12,275 nt of DNA from Candidatus Gottesmanbacteria bacterium RBG_16_37_8 (GTDB lineage: Bacteria > Patescibacteriota > Microgenomatia > 2-02-FULL-39-11). Below, in pieces: positions 7,083 through 12,275 of this stretch. The translations under genes and the position numbers were made by a program. The stretch covers positions 3,849 through 16,123 of the forward strand of contig MFJA01000052.1 of NCBI GenBank assembly GCA_001779055.1. The letters are read 5' to 3'. The notes beneath the pieces were generated by a model, which saw only the letters and a list, made by a program, of their open reading frames with translations, was not told where the DNA came from and did not search any database. How positions within the stretch are numbered: position 1 is the first letter of the stretch; each line of letters starts with the position of its first letter.

Positions 7083-7787
7083 ATGGATTATAATAATTTT
7101 TGGAGATGGTACCCGATTGATAATCCTCAGAAATGACCTCATTGGAAAATAATCCGCCCGTATTTAACTGATGATACAAAGGCACTGGAAATAGGACCTG
7201 GACTGCGGCCAAAAATCCCGATAAAAGGAGGATATTTTCTTGAGTTAAGCACCAAGGCTTTGGGAAAATTAAGAAAAAAAGGGGGTTATTGTGTTCAATC
7301 AGATCTTAATATTATTCCTTTCCGTTTAAATACATTCGATATTGTCTGTGCTTTTGAGGTTCTAGAACATTTGTCTAACGACCAAGAAGTATTGATTAAT
7401 TTAGCCAGAGTCCTGAAAAATGACGGCAAAATTTTTATCAGTGTTCCTCTCCATGAAAAATTATTTAATGAATATGACAGAGCCGTGGGACACGTAAAGA
7501 GATATAATCCTGAAGATATTGAGGTACTATTTAAAAACGCAGGTTTAACTATTGAAAAATTTTCAGGAATGGATGTACCTTGGCCTTCTAATAAAAGTGC
7601 AAAACTTCTTGTTTTTTTAGAAAGAAATTTTCCATGGTTTATACCTGTAAGCATAAAGGCAATTGATTCATTACCCTTTACTTCTTCACGAAGACCTATT
7701 CAATTAAAAGATTGGGATTTAACCGCGGCACAAAATGAATTAGCAAAAGTAAGTACCGGTTTTTTCGTACTTAAAAAACAATTTTAA
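7083..7787 (+). pseudogene. Class I SAM-dependent methyltransferase interrupted by an in-frame TGA at codon 18
   Basis: From the ATG at 7083, the frame reads MDYNNFWRWYPIDNPQK, then TGA (7134-7136), then PHWKIIRPYL and an unbroken methyltransferase to TAA at 7787 (235 codons counting both stops). Motif I is LEIGPG (35-40), the acidic ribose-binding Glu follows in YFLELS, the post-II segment is FDIVCAFEVLEHL (85-97) and the post-III strand is GKIFISVP. The frame has no ATG, GTG or TTG between the TGA and the TTG at 7260, and starting there would lose motif I, so no internal start gives an active enzyme. One substitution (CGA or AGA to TGA) explains the break; a sequencing error is equally possible. 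The substrate is unknown. The gene sits 5 bases behind cca, with AAGGA touching its ATG. Other genes here use TGA only as a stop. Confidence 0.72.
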
Positions 7788-7793
7788 AGAAAG

Positions 7794-7819
7794 TTTAATA
7801 ATTTTAGAAAATAATTAAA
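7794..7819. terminator. AT-only inverted repeat between convergent genes
   Basis: Two 12-base arms (7794-7805 and 7808-7819) pair with one mismatch around AG. It lies in the 40-base gap between the methyltransferase stop and the toxin stop, where a two-way terminator would be expected. It lacks G-C pairs, so any termination would be weak. Confidence 0.25.
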
Positions 7820-7827
7820 ATTGTTGA

Positions 7828-8085
7828 TTATTTATAAACTCCCTGTCTATGTTCGACTTTGACGATTATTACCCGGCTTTTTTCTGAATCAAATTGGTAA
7901 ATAATTCGATAATCACCTACTCTTAATTTATGGTATTCTGAGAGTTCTCCGAAAAGCTTGACTCCTTTTAGCGGATTAAAAGACAAATCCTCGAAAGCTT
8001 TGATCATCCTTCTGTGGATGTTAAGAGGGAGTTTGGGTAATCTTTTACGGACGGACCTTTCGATAATGACCGATTTAACGGGCAT
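7828..8085 (-). CDS. Type II toxin, RelE/ParE superfamily
   Basis: An 85-residue protein with the RelE/ParE layout: a basic N-terminal strand and helices (SVRKRLPKLP, 11-20), then FNPLKGVKLFG (36-46) and the signature LRVGDYRIIYQF (54-65), ending in strands VIIVKVEHRQGVYK. RelE-type members cut mRNA on the ribosome and ParE-type members poison gyrase. The RVGDYRIIY pattern and C-terminal EHRQGVYK are typical of the RelE/YafQ-like mRNA-interferase side, but the exact target cannot be fixed from sequence. The ATG at 8085 lies inside the antitoxin gene, an 11-base overlap usual for these pairs. It converges on the broken methyltransferase gene. Confidence 0.88.
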   Translation of the reverse strand: MPVKSVIIERSVRKRLPKLPLNIHRRMIKAFEDLSFNPLKGVKLFGELSEYHKLRVGDYRIIYQFDSEKSRVIIVKVEHRQGVYK

Positions 8086-8356
8086 TTTTTATTCTTTTTT
8101 TCAAATCTTTTCTTAACTCTTCTAAAGTCACATATTTGCCTTTTGCAATTTCTTTTTCAGCTTTTTTAATATCCTTTAAAGAATATTTTAAGGAATAAAT
8201 AGTTTCCTCTAAGGAATCAAGGTAATCAGGAGATACCAAAGTTGCTTTTACTTTACCCCCTTTGGTTATATCAATACGGGTATAATCTCTATCGATTTTA
8301 TCAACCAGCCGTAAAAGGTCTCTTCGGGCATGAGTGACGGGAATAACATTAATCAT
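8075..8356 (-). CDS. Antitoxin, Phd/YefM family
   Basis: Partner of the RelE-like toxin. The N-terminal part (MINVIPVTHARRDLLRLVDK) matches the Phd/YefM DNA-binding fold, followed by strands RIDITKGGKVKATLVSPDYLDSL with wording typical of the family; the charged helical C-terminal half (KDIKKAEKEIAKG...LRKDLKKR) would wrap the toxin. The frame is open to a GTG at 8371, but the ATG at 8356 is preferred. It matches the family N-terminus, and the predicted -10 lies at 8368-8363, so the GTG would be at or before the transcript start. The protein would be 93 residues and its promoter is probably repressed by the antitoxin-toxin complex. Confidence 0.87.
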   Translation of the reverse strand: MINVIPVTHARRDLLRLVDKIDRDYTRIDITKGGKVKATLVSPDYLDSLEETIYSLKYSLKDIKKAEKEIAKGKYVTLEELRKDLKKRIKNAR

Positions 8357-8362
8357 ATCTTT

Positions 8363-8391
8363 AATGTACACTTAAATGCTCACTCTGTCAA
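8363..8391 (-). promoter_or_regulatory. Promoter of the toxin-antitoxin pair, apparently leaderless
   Basis: A perfect TTGACA (8391-8386) is followed after 17 bases by TACATT (8368-8363; 4 of 6). The start of transcription would fall at or within a base or two of the antitoxin ATG at 8356. The -35 contains the TGA stop of the upstream GNAT gene. The palindrome TGTACA lies across the -10 and is a candidate part of an operator. Confidence 0.58.
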
Positions 8392-8894
8392 GAAGTCGAT
8401 TTAAGGTATAAGTAACAATCTATTTTTTCTGTAGGACTTGCTTTCCATTTGATTGAACCCACTTTTTGATAACCATTTATTTCAAAAAAATTATATGCTT
8501 TCGGATAAGGATGATCTTTACTTAAAGGAACACAGAAAGTATTACATTTTAAATTCCTGGCTATTTTTTCAGCAGATCGTAAGAGCTGAGAATCATACTT
8601 TACATCTTCATAATTAGTTTCTGTAGTAAAGGCAATGATATACATCCATTTCCCTTTTAAAAGTTTATTTATTTTTAAATCACTGAAATTTTTTGGCATT
8701 TCATCTTGTTCCATCATCTCAAAAACTGTAAATCCAGTTATTAACCCTTCTTTTTCGACAATTAATATTTTTGTTTTAGGAGAAGTTAATTTTTTTCTAA
8801 AATATTCTTCATCCGCACCATATTGACCATAGGCATTATGGTCTATGACTACAAGCTGTGGTATATTATCCAATTGCATTTTTTTAATATTCAT
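8388..8894 (-). CDS. GNAT-like N-acetyltransferase family protein
   Basis: A 168-residue protein with the GNAT strand-helix order: an N-terminal MNIKKMQLDNIPQLVVIDHN, strand pair KILIVEKEGLITGFTVFEM (42-60), a central strand KWMYIIAFTT (82-91), helix QLLRSAEKIARNLK (103-116), strand CNTFCVPLS, and the closing helix-strand AYNFFEINGYQKVG (133-146). The acetyl-CoA loop (usually Q/R-x-x-G-x-G/A) is not recognisable: the matching stretch reads EDVKYDSQLLR without glycines. The protein may therefore bind a cofactor poorly or have diverged. The substrate is unknown. It lies directly upstream of the toxin-antitoxin genes on the same strand; its stop is embedded in their promoter. It could also be a GNAT-fold protein without enzyme activity. 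Confidence 0.68.
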   Translation of the reverse strand: MNIKKMQLDNIPQLVVIDHNAYGQYGADEEYFRKKLTSPKTKILIVEKEGLITGFTVFEMMEQDEMPKNFSDLKINKLLKGKWMYIIAFTTETNYEDVKYDSQLLRSAEKIARNLKCNTFCVPLSKDHPYPKAYNFFEINGYQKVGSIKWKASPTEKIDCYLYLKSTS

Positions 8895-8935
8895 GAGTTA
8901 AATCTTATCAAAGTTACACTTAAAATAATATTTCT

Positions 8936-8967
8936 ATCCGGAGAATTCTAGCCAGTAAGAGCCGGAT
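8936..8967. repeat. Six-base-pair inverted repeat in a non-coding, locally GC-richer stretch
   Basis: ATCCGG (8936-8941) and CCGGAT (8962-8967) flank a 20-base interior that contains GAATTC. The segment up to about 8990 (AGAGCCGGATGGGTAGGGTG and onward) is richer in G than its surroundings. The phrase GAGCCGGATG recalls group II intron domain V, but the required partner strand is not found. It may be a worn piece of a mobile element; no function can be assigned. Confidence 0.35.
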
Positions 8968-9029
8968 GGGTAGGGTGACACTCGGAAGGTATGAAGTCAA
9001 AAATAATGTAAATGACTAAAAGTGAAGCT

Positions 9030-9056
9030 AAAAGAGAACCGTCCCCTCTACGGTCC
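9030..9056 (-). terminator. Intrinsic terminator of the secD-secF operon
   Basis: On the minus strand, GGACCGT (9056-9050) pairs with ACGGTTC (9042-9036) around the loop AGAGGGG, a 7-pair stem with one G-T pair, followed by TCTTTT (9035-9030). It begins 10 bases after the stop of the last operon gene. One arm comes from the right copy of the tandem repeat and the other spans the left copy's first bases and the AGAACC before it. Confidence 0.6.
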
Positions 9057-9064
9057 CCTCTACG
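9041..9064. repeat. Perfect tandem repeat of GTCCCCTCTACG, two copies
   Basis: Copies at 9041-9052 and 9053-9064 are identical and abut. The left copy is preceded by AGAGAACC, giving AGAGAACCGTCCCC, a phrase I associate from memory with dispersed non-coding repeats near REP-type transposases in diverse bacteria; no transposase is in this window. The copies end 2 bases before the stop codon of the CutA-like gene. Confidence 0.8.
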
Positions 9065-9066
9065 TG

Positions 9067-9384
9067 TTATTCTTCAAGTTGGATAAATTCTATATCGACT
9101 TGTTCCCAGGGGTGAATTTTTTTTATGGCCTTAACGATTTGTTTGATCTTTTCGGCCGGACAGGTCATTTCGATTTTGGCAACTGGAGCATGTGTCTCTT
9201 GGCCGACTTTTCCAAGATGCGGTTGTGCACCTTTTTCCGATTTCCAATTGCCTTCTCCATGAGTGATAAAAGCAACATGAGAATAATTACCATAAAATCC
9301 AGCACCATAAGCTGAAGCAACTTTGATAATTTGATTGATTAACTTTTTATCGTCAGGACAATAGACAAAAAATTTAAATTTCAT
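9067..9384 (-). CDS. Stand-alone CutA-like domain related to the YqfO/NIF3 C-terminal part
   Basis: A 105-residue ferredoxin-like (CutA/PII-type) domain. Its central GAGFYGNYSHVAF, GEGNWKSEKGAQPHLG, a VEKIEM-like strand (VAKIEMTCP) and late HPWEQVDIEFIQLEE match the insert domain of YqfO/NIF3-like proteins; in many bacteria this domain also exists alone. The frame is open back to 9549, but that extension is the antisense-like, out-of-frame reading of secF. The ATG at 9384 fits the family start (MKFKFFVYCP) and follows the secF stop by one base (TGAAATG), which implies translational coupling. Function is unknown; NIF3 relatives bind metals and act in unclear housekeeping roles. A link to protein export is suggested only by gene order. 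Confidence 0.82.
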   Translation of the reverse strand: MKFKFFVYCPDDKKLINQIIKVASAYGAGFYGNYSHVAFITHGEGNWKSEKGAQPHLGKVGQETHAPVAKIEMTCPAEKIKQIVKAIKKIHPWEQVDIEFIQLEE

Positions 9385-9385
9385 T

Positions 9386-10285
9386 TCAGGATTTGGATTT
9401 TTTTGTTCTTTCCTCCCAGATGACCAGGAGGGGGGAGGCGTTGAAGATGGAAGAATAAGTGCCTGAGATAATACCAACCAGAAGAGCAACAATAAACCAA
9501 CGGATTGAGGCACCTGAAAAAAGTAGAAGAGCAAAAAGAGTAAAGACAACAGTCAGGGATGTTGATAATGATCTGGCAAGTGTCTGAACGAGAGAGGCAT
9601 TGACAATTCTGTCAAAGGGATCGCCGGCCATTTTTCTCAAGTTTTCCCTGATCCTGTCAAAAACAACAATGGAATCATGAACGGAAAAGCCCATGACAGT
9701 TAGAAGTGCAGTTATAAACAGACTGTCAATCTCAACATGGAAAAAGTGGCCAAGAAGTGAAAAAAATCCTATAACAACCAGAACGTCATGGATTAAAGCA
9801 ACCACGGCACTGACGCCGAATTTCCAGGAAGAATAGGGCTTGGGGATATGGCGGAAAGACAGAGCAATATAAATAATAATGGCAAGAGAGGCAATAATTA
9901 CTGCTTTTATGGCATTAATAGTTGTTTCCTGACCAATAACAGGACCGACTGTTTCAAAGCGAAGTTCATCAACAGTTCCTAATTTTTTCCCGAGTTCTTC
10001 CTGCAGCTTATCATTTTGGTCTTTATCAATCGGCTTTAATCTTAAAAGATAAGTTTTTTCCCTGGTCTGGGATAAAGTCACCAGTTGAATATTTTGATTT
10101 TTAACCGACTCTTCGATAATTTTTGCAGAATCTTTCTGATCTTTTACCTTAAGTTCAACTAAAGAACCGCCGGTAAAATCAATGCTTAACCTTAATCCCC
10201 AAAAAAGCATAGAAATTATTCCGGGAATAATAATCAGTCCGGAAAAGATAAAGAACCACCATTTTTTACCGATAAGATCGTACAT
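9386..10285 (-). CDS. secF: Protein translocase subunit SecF
   Basis: Integral membrane partner of SecD; the SecDF complex uses the proton gradient to help pull exported proteins through SecYEG. The 299 residues have a first membrane span at about 10-30, then the signature DFTGGSLVEL (36-45), an outside domain to about 115 ending in FETVGPVIGQE, and five more spans between about 122 and 290. The motif GFSVHDSIVVFDRIREN (199-215) corresponds to the family's conserved S-x-N-D-T-V-V-x-FDR segment, with His-Asp-Ser in place of the usual Asn-Asp-Thr. Length is usual for SecF. It starts 3 bases after secD; AAGGA lies 7 bases before the ATG, a good ribosome-binding site inside the secD end. It ends in TGA. 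Confidence 0.96.
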   Translation of the reverse strand: MYDLIGKKWWFFIFSGLIIIPGIISMLFWGLRLSIDFTGGSLVELKVKDQKDSAKIIEESVKNQNIQLVTLSQTREKTYLLRLKPIDKDQNDKLQEELGKKLGTVDELRFETVGPVIGQETTINAIKAVIIASLAIIIYIALSFRHIPKPYSSWKFGVSAVVALIHDVLVVIGFFSLLGHFFHVEIDSLFITALLTVMGFSVHDSIVVFDRIRENLRKMAGDPFDRIVNASLVQTLARSLSTSLTVVFTLFALLLFSGASIRWFIVALLVGIISGTYSSIFNASPLLVIWEERTKKSKS

Positions 10286-10288
10286 GTT

Positions 10289-11620
10289 TTATTCCTTATA
10301 AATTAATCTTAGGAATGTTCTGGAAATAATAATGGCACTGAAAAAAGAAATCATAATACCTAAGCTTAAGGTTATGGCAAAACCGCGGATGATACCTGTG
10401 CCGAACCAATAAAGAATGCCGCAGGTAATCAGCGATGAAATATTAGAATCGCGGATTGACGGAAAAGCCCTGTCAAAACCAAATTTAAGGGCAGTCAGAT
10501 AATCCCTACCCCAGCGAAGTTCTTCTTTCATTCTTTCGAAAATAAGAATATTGGCATCAACCGCCATACCTATTGAGAGAATAAATCCGGCAATACCGGC
10601 CAGAGTCAGGGTGACGGGAATTGTTTTGAAAATAGACCAGACAATTGCAGCATAAAAGACAAGGGCAATATCAGCAACAAAACCTAATAAACCGTAATTG
10701 ACAATCATAAACAGAGCAACAGTTGTAAGACCTATGACTCCGGCTATTAGGCTATCATGAATGGTTTTTTGACCTAAGGTGGCACCAATTTGCCGCTGTT
10801 CAATAACCTTCAAGGGAACCGGCAGAGCACCTGAGTTAAGAAGAATGGAGAGCTGTTTGGCTTCCGCAAGTGTAAATTTTCCCTGGATAACAGCCTGACC
10901 GCCGGTTATTTTATCATTAACTTTGGGGGCTGATAAAAGGGATTGATCTAAGAATATGGCAATAGTTTTACCAACATTTCTGCCTGTTATTTCCTCAAAA
11001 ATTTTACCGCCTTCACCATCAAATTCCAAAGACACCTGAGGGGCGCCTGACTGCGGGTCAAAGGCCACCTGGCTTCTTTTGAGGTTTTTGCCCGTCAGAC
11101 CTGTATCTTTGGGCCAGACTTGCAGGAAACTGGAAGGTGTGGCTATTTGGGCGGCGTTGGTTGCCTCTTCCCTGAAACTTAACTGGGCTGTTGTGCCTAT
11201 CAAATCTATAGCCTGTGAGGCATCGGAAATTCCGGGGATCTCAACAATAATGCGATAAGAATCCCCTACCTTGGTTTTTTGGATAACCGGTTCTGTTAAG
11301 CCGAAAAGATTAATTCTTCTTTCGATAGTATTTCTGGCACTTTCATAAGCTCTGTCCCTGTCTTTCGTTTCTATCTTGGTCATATCAGCTTCCATAACCA
11401 AATGACTGCCGCCTGACAGATCAAGACCAAGACGGGTATTGAATGATTTACTGTATTTAATCGGACCTAAATTGATATTTATTTGAGGACTTGAGATGAT
11501 TCTTTGCATTTTTGTTTTGCCCCAGGGGATGGAAATTTGGATATTTTGGGGCAAATCAATAAGGGCGGCAATAACTGTAATAATGGCAATTATCCAAAGT
11601 AGACGGCGGGAGGATTTCAT
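10289..11620 (-). CDS. secD: Protein translocase subunit SecD
   Basis: Membrane subunit of the SecDF export motor. Numbered from the ATG at 11620 (443 residues): a first membrane span at about 6-23, the signature RLGLDLSGGSHLVMEADM near 63-80, an outside P1-type domain with ARNTIERRINLFGLTEP (95-111) and RIIVEIPG, then LLNSGALPVPL (260-270), and five C-terminal spans. GMAVDANILIFERMKEEL (351-368) holds the conserved Asp (355) used in proton movement in studied SecD proteins. It is shorter than E. coli SecD (615) because the outside region is compact. The frame also opens three codons earlier with TTG at 11629; ATG at 11620 is preferred, though neither has a clear Shine-Dalgarno. It follows the AbrB-like gene by 15 bases. 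Confidence 0.96.
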   Translation of the reverse strand: MKSSRRLLWIIAIITVIAALIDLPQNIQISIPWGKTKMQRIISSPQININLGPIKYSKSFNTRLGLDLSGGSHLVMEADMTKIETKDRDRAYESARNTIERRINLFGLTEPVIQKTKVGDSYRIIVEIPGISDASQAIDLIGTTAQLSFREEATNAAQIATPSSFLQVWPKDTGLTGKNLKRSQVAFDPQSGAPQVSLEFDGEGGKIFEEITGRNVGKTIAIFLDQSLLSAPKVNDKITGGQAVIQGKFTLAEAKQLSILLNSGALPVPLKVIEQRQIGATLGQKTIHDSLIAGVIGLTTVALFMIVNYGLLGFVADIALVFYAAIVWSIFKTIPVTLTLAGIAGFILSIGMAVDANILIFERMKEELRWGRDYLTALKFGFDRAFPSIRDSNISSLITCGILYWFGTGIIRGFAITLSLGIMISFFSAIIISRTFLRLIYKE

Positions 11621-11635
11621 AAATTTCAATATTGT

Positions 11636-11851
11636 TTAATCCTGTCGTTGTTTTTTAACTTTAAGTAAATTCGATTGGGGTAATGCCAATTGCTGGAGAT
11701 TACCTTTGAATCTTAGTTTAACCTGTCCTTTTTCGCTATCCGTTTCCACATCAACACTTTCTCCCTTATTTATGCCCAAAGCATGGATAAACGGAGCCGG
11801 AATGACTACCGCTAAACTGTGAGGACCGGCTTTTATTATTTTTTGCTTCAT
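11636..11851 (-). CDS. AbrB/MazE/SpoVT-fold small DNA-binding protein
   Basis: A 71-residue protein with a swapped-hairpin AbrB domain: MKQKIIKAGPHSLAVVIP, then HALGINKGESVDVETD and KGQVKLRFKG. Such proteins are transition-state regulators, or antitoxins of MazE/VapB type. No toxin gene follows: secD is next. The ATG at 11851 matches the family N-terminus and lies 2 bases after the upstream stop; a GTG at 11857 overlaps that stop and would add two residues. AGGTGA sits just before the ATG. The C-terminal 20 residues (QQLALPQSNLLKVKKQRQD) are basic and likely flexible. The partner may be the upstream nucleotidyltransferase-like protein, but this is inferred only from the tight coupling. Confidence 0.85.
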   Translation of the reverse strand: MKQKIIKAGPHSLAVVIPAPFIHALGINKGESVDVETDSEKGQVKLRFKGNLQQLALPQSNLLKVKKQRQD

Positions 11852-11853
11852 CT

Positions 11854-12275
11854 TCACCTGACCATTTCCAGTTCATCTCCCAGAATCATGATTCTGACAC
11901 CCCTTAATATATCTAATATAAACGGATCACGGCGGCGTTTTCTGAATTCAAATTCCTCTTCGCTCATAACAGTGTAATTGATTTCGGTTTCCCTTCTAAC
12001 TTCTTCTTTCCTTACTATTTGACTTAGCTCCGGCAAGACTACTTTGCCGACAACCAAAAGATCAACATCACTGCCGCTTCTTGGAATATGACGGGCAAAA
12101 CGGCCGGAGATCATGGCAAATTTTATTTTGCCTAACTTCGTTCTGTTTTTGATTAATTCTCCACCCAATCCTTTGGTTTTTTCCAGTAAATGCAGAAGGT
12201 CATAATAGAGAGGATAATCTTTTCTCAGCATATAGTAGAGACGATTGGCTCTTCTCTCCTTGGACATGAGGCCTC
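11854..12275 (-). CDS. Winged-helix/minimal nucleotidyltransferase-like protein; N-terminus cut by window edge
   Basis: The frame is open through the right edge; the ATG at 12267 is probably internal, because the preceding codons read Gly-Leu and GLMSKERRANRLYYML resembles the wing of an ArsR-like DNA-binding domain (usually ...LGLL.SER.GNR.YY). Then comes a helical linker (DYPLYYDLLHLLEKTKGLGG) and a nucleotidyltransferase core: FAMISGRFARH (50-60, from 12267) and SGSDVDLLVVG (64-74). The two metal-binding aspartates (67, 69) are kept, but the usual G-S of the G-S-x(9)-D-x-D motif reads G-R, and the Gly after FAR is His. Catalysis is therefore doubtful; a sensor or regulator role is possible. 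C-terminal residues DPFILDILRGVRIMILG fit the family. It ends in TGA 2 bases before the AbrB-like ATG. Confidence 0.75.
   Translation of the reverse strand, partial: GLMSKERRANRLYYMLRKDYPLYYDLLHLLEKTKGLGGELIKNRTKLGKIKFAMISGRFARHIPRSGSDVDLLVVGKVVLPELSQIVRKEEVRRETEINYTVMSEEEFEFRKRRRDPFILDILRGVRIMILGDELEMVR

Noticed and set aside
7134..7136. TGA read as glycine (alternative code of Gracilibacteria/SR1)
   Set aside because: Intact genes here carry no in-frame TGA and four of them end in TGA at the family-expected C-terminus, so the normal code fits better.
7134..7180. TGA as a selenocysteine codon
   Set aside because: I could see no convincing bacterial SECIS-like stem-loop just after the TGA, and a Sec residue before the SAM-binding strand has no known role in this family.
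8957..9030. tRNA-like sequence starting near GCCGGATGGG
   Set aside because: No anticodon arm or T-loop (GTTCRANTC) and no closing acceptor strand could be found.
9385..9549. N-terminal extension of the CutA-like gene with a hydrophobic, signal-peptide-like stretch
   Set aside because: It lies wholly within secF on the same strand in another frame; its hydrophobicity reflects the secF membrane spans, and homologues begin at the ATG at 9384.
12241..12267. ATG at 12267 as the true start of the nucleotidyltransferase gene
   Set aside because: The frame remains open to the edge, and GLMSKERRANRLYYML matches the wing of a winged-helix domain, so the protein almost surely begins outside the window.
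1..12275. CRISPR array or complete insertion sequence
   Set aside because: No evenly spaced repeats and no transposase or integrase frame were found on either strand.

Overview
The window looks like chromosomal DNA from a small-genome, AT-rich bacterium, most likely of the Candidate Phyla Radiation (Patescibacteria, possibly a Microgenomates-type lineage). The reasons are the compact, mostly minus-strand operons with overlapping genes, an archaeal-type PEP carboxylase, a bacterial-type AspRS that lacks the usual insertion domain, a winged-helix/nucleotidyltransferase protein paired with a tiny AbrB-fold protein, and several starts without a Shine-Dalgarno sequence. The lineage is inferred from gene style; no rRNA or other marker is present. 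TGA is a normal stop here: ppcA, secF, the GNAT gene and the nucleotidyltransferase gene all end in TGA.

Positions 1-5645 (minus strand) hold recJ - ppcA - aminotransferase - aspS, with aspS cut by the left edge. The last three form a logical path: PEP to oxaloacetate, oxaloacetate to aspartate, aspartate onto tRNA. The group is probably led by a promoter with a TTGTCA/TATAAT pair just upstream of recJ. That promoter shares a short divergent region with cca, the tRNA CCA-adding enzyme (5707-7077, plus strand).

Positions 7083-9066 look like an accessory stretch. A class I SAM methyltransferase gene lies directly behind cca but is broken by an in-frame TGA at its 18th codon. It faces a RelE/ParE-like toxin with a Phd/YefM-like antitoxin, whose well-formed promoter appears to be leaderless, and then a GNAT-like acetyltransferase. 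A non-coding stretch of about 170 bases follows, with an inverted repeat, a perfect 12-base tandem repeat and an intrinsic terminator built partly from that repeat.

Positions 9067-12275 (minus strand) are a second tight operon: winged-helix/nucleotidyltransferase (cut by the right edge) - AbrB/MazE-like protein - secD - secF - a stand-alone CutA-like domain related to the C-terminal part of YqfO/NIF3 proteins. secD and secF encode the accessory membrane motor of the Sec export system. The operon ends at the terminator near 9036-9056.

No rRNA, tRNA, CRISPR array or complete insertion sequence was seen, and no gene-free stretch exceeds about 180 bases. The items most worth a second look are the aspartate supply-and-charging cluster, the reduced AspRS with a residue linked to relaxed tRNA specificity, the TGA-interrupted methyltransferase, and the repeat-built terminator.
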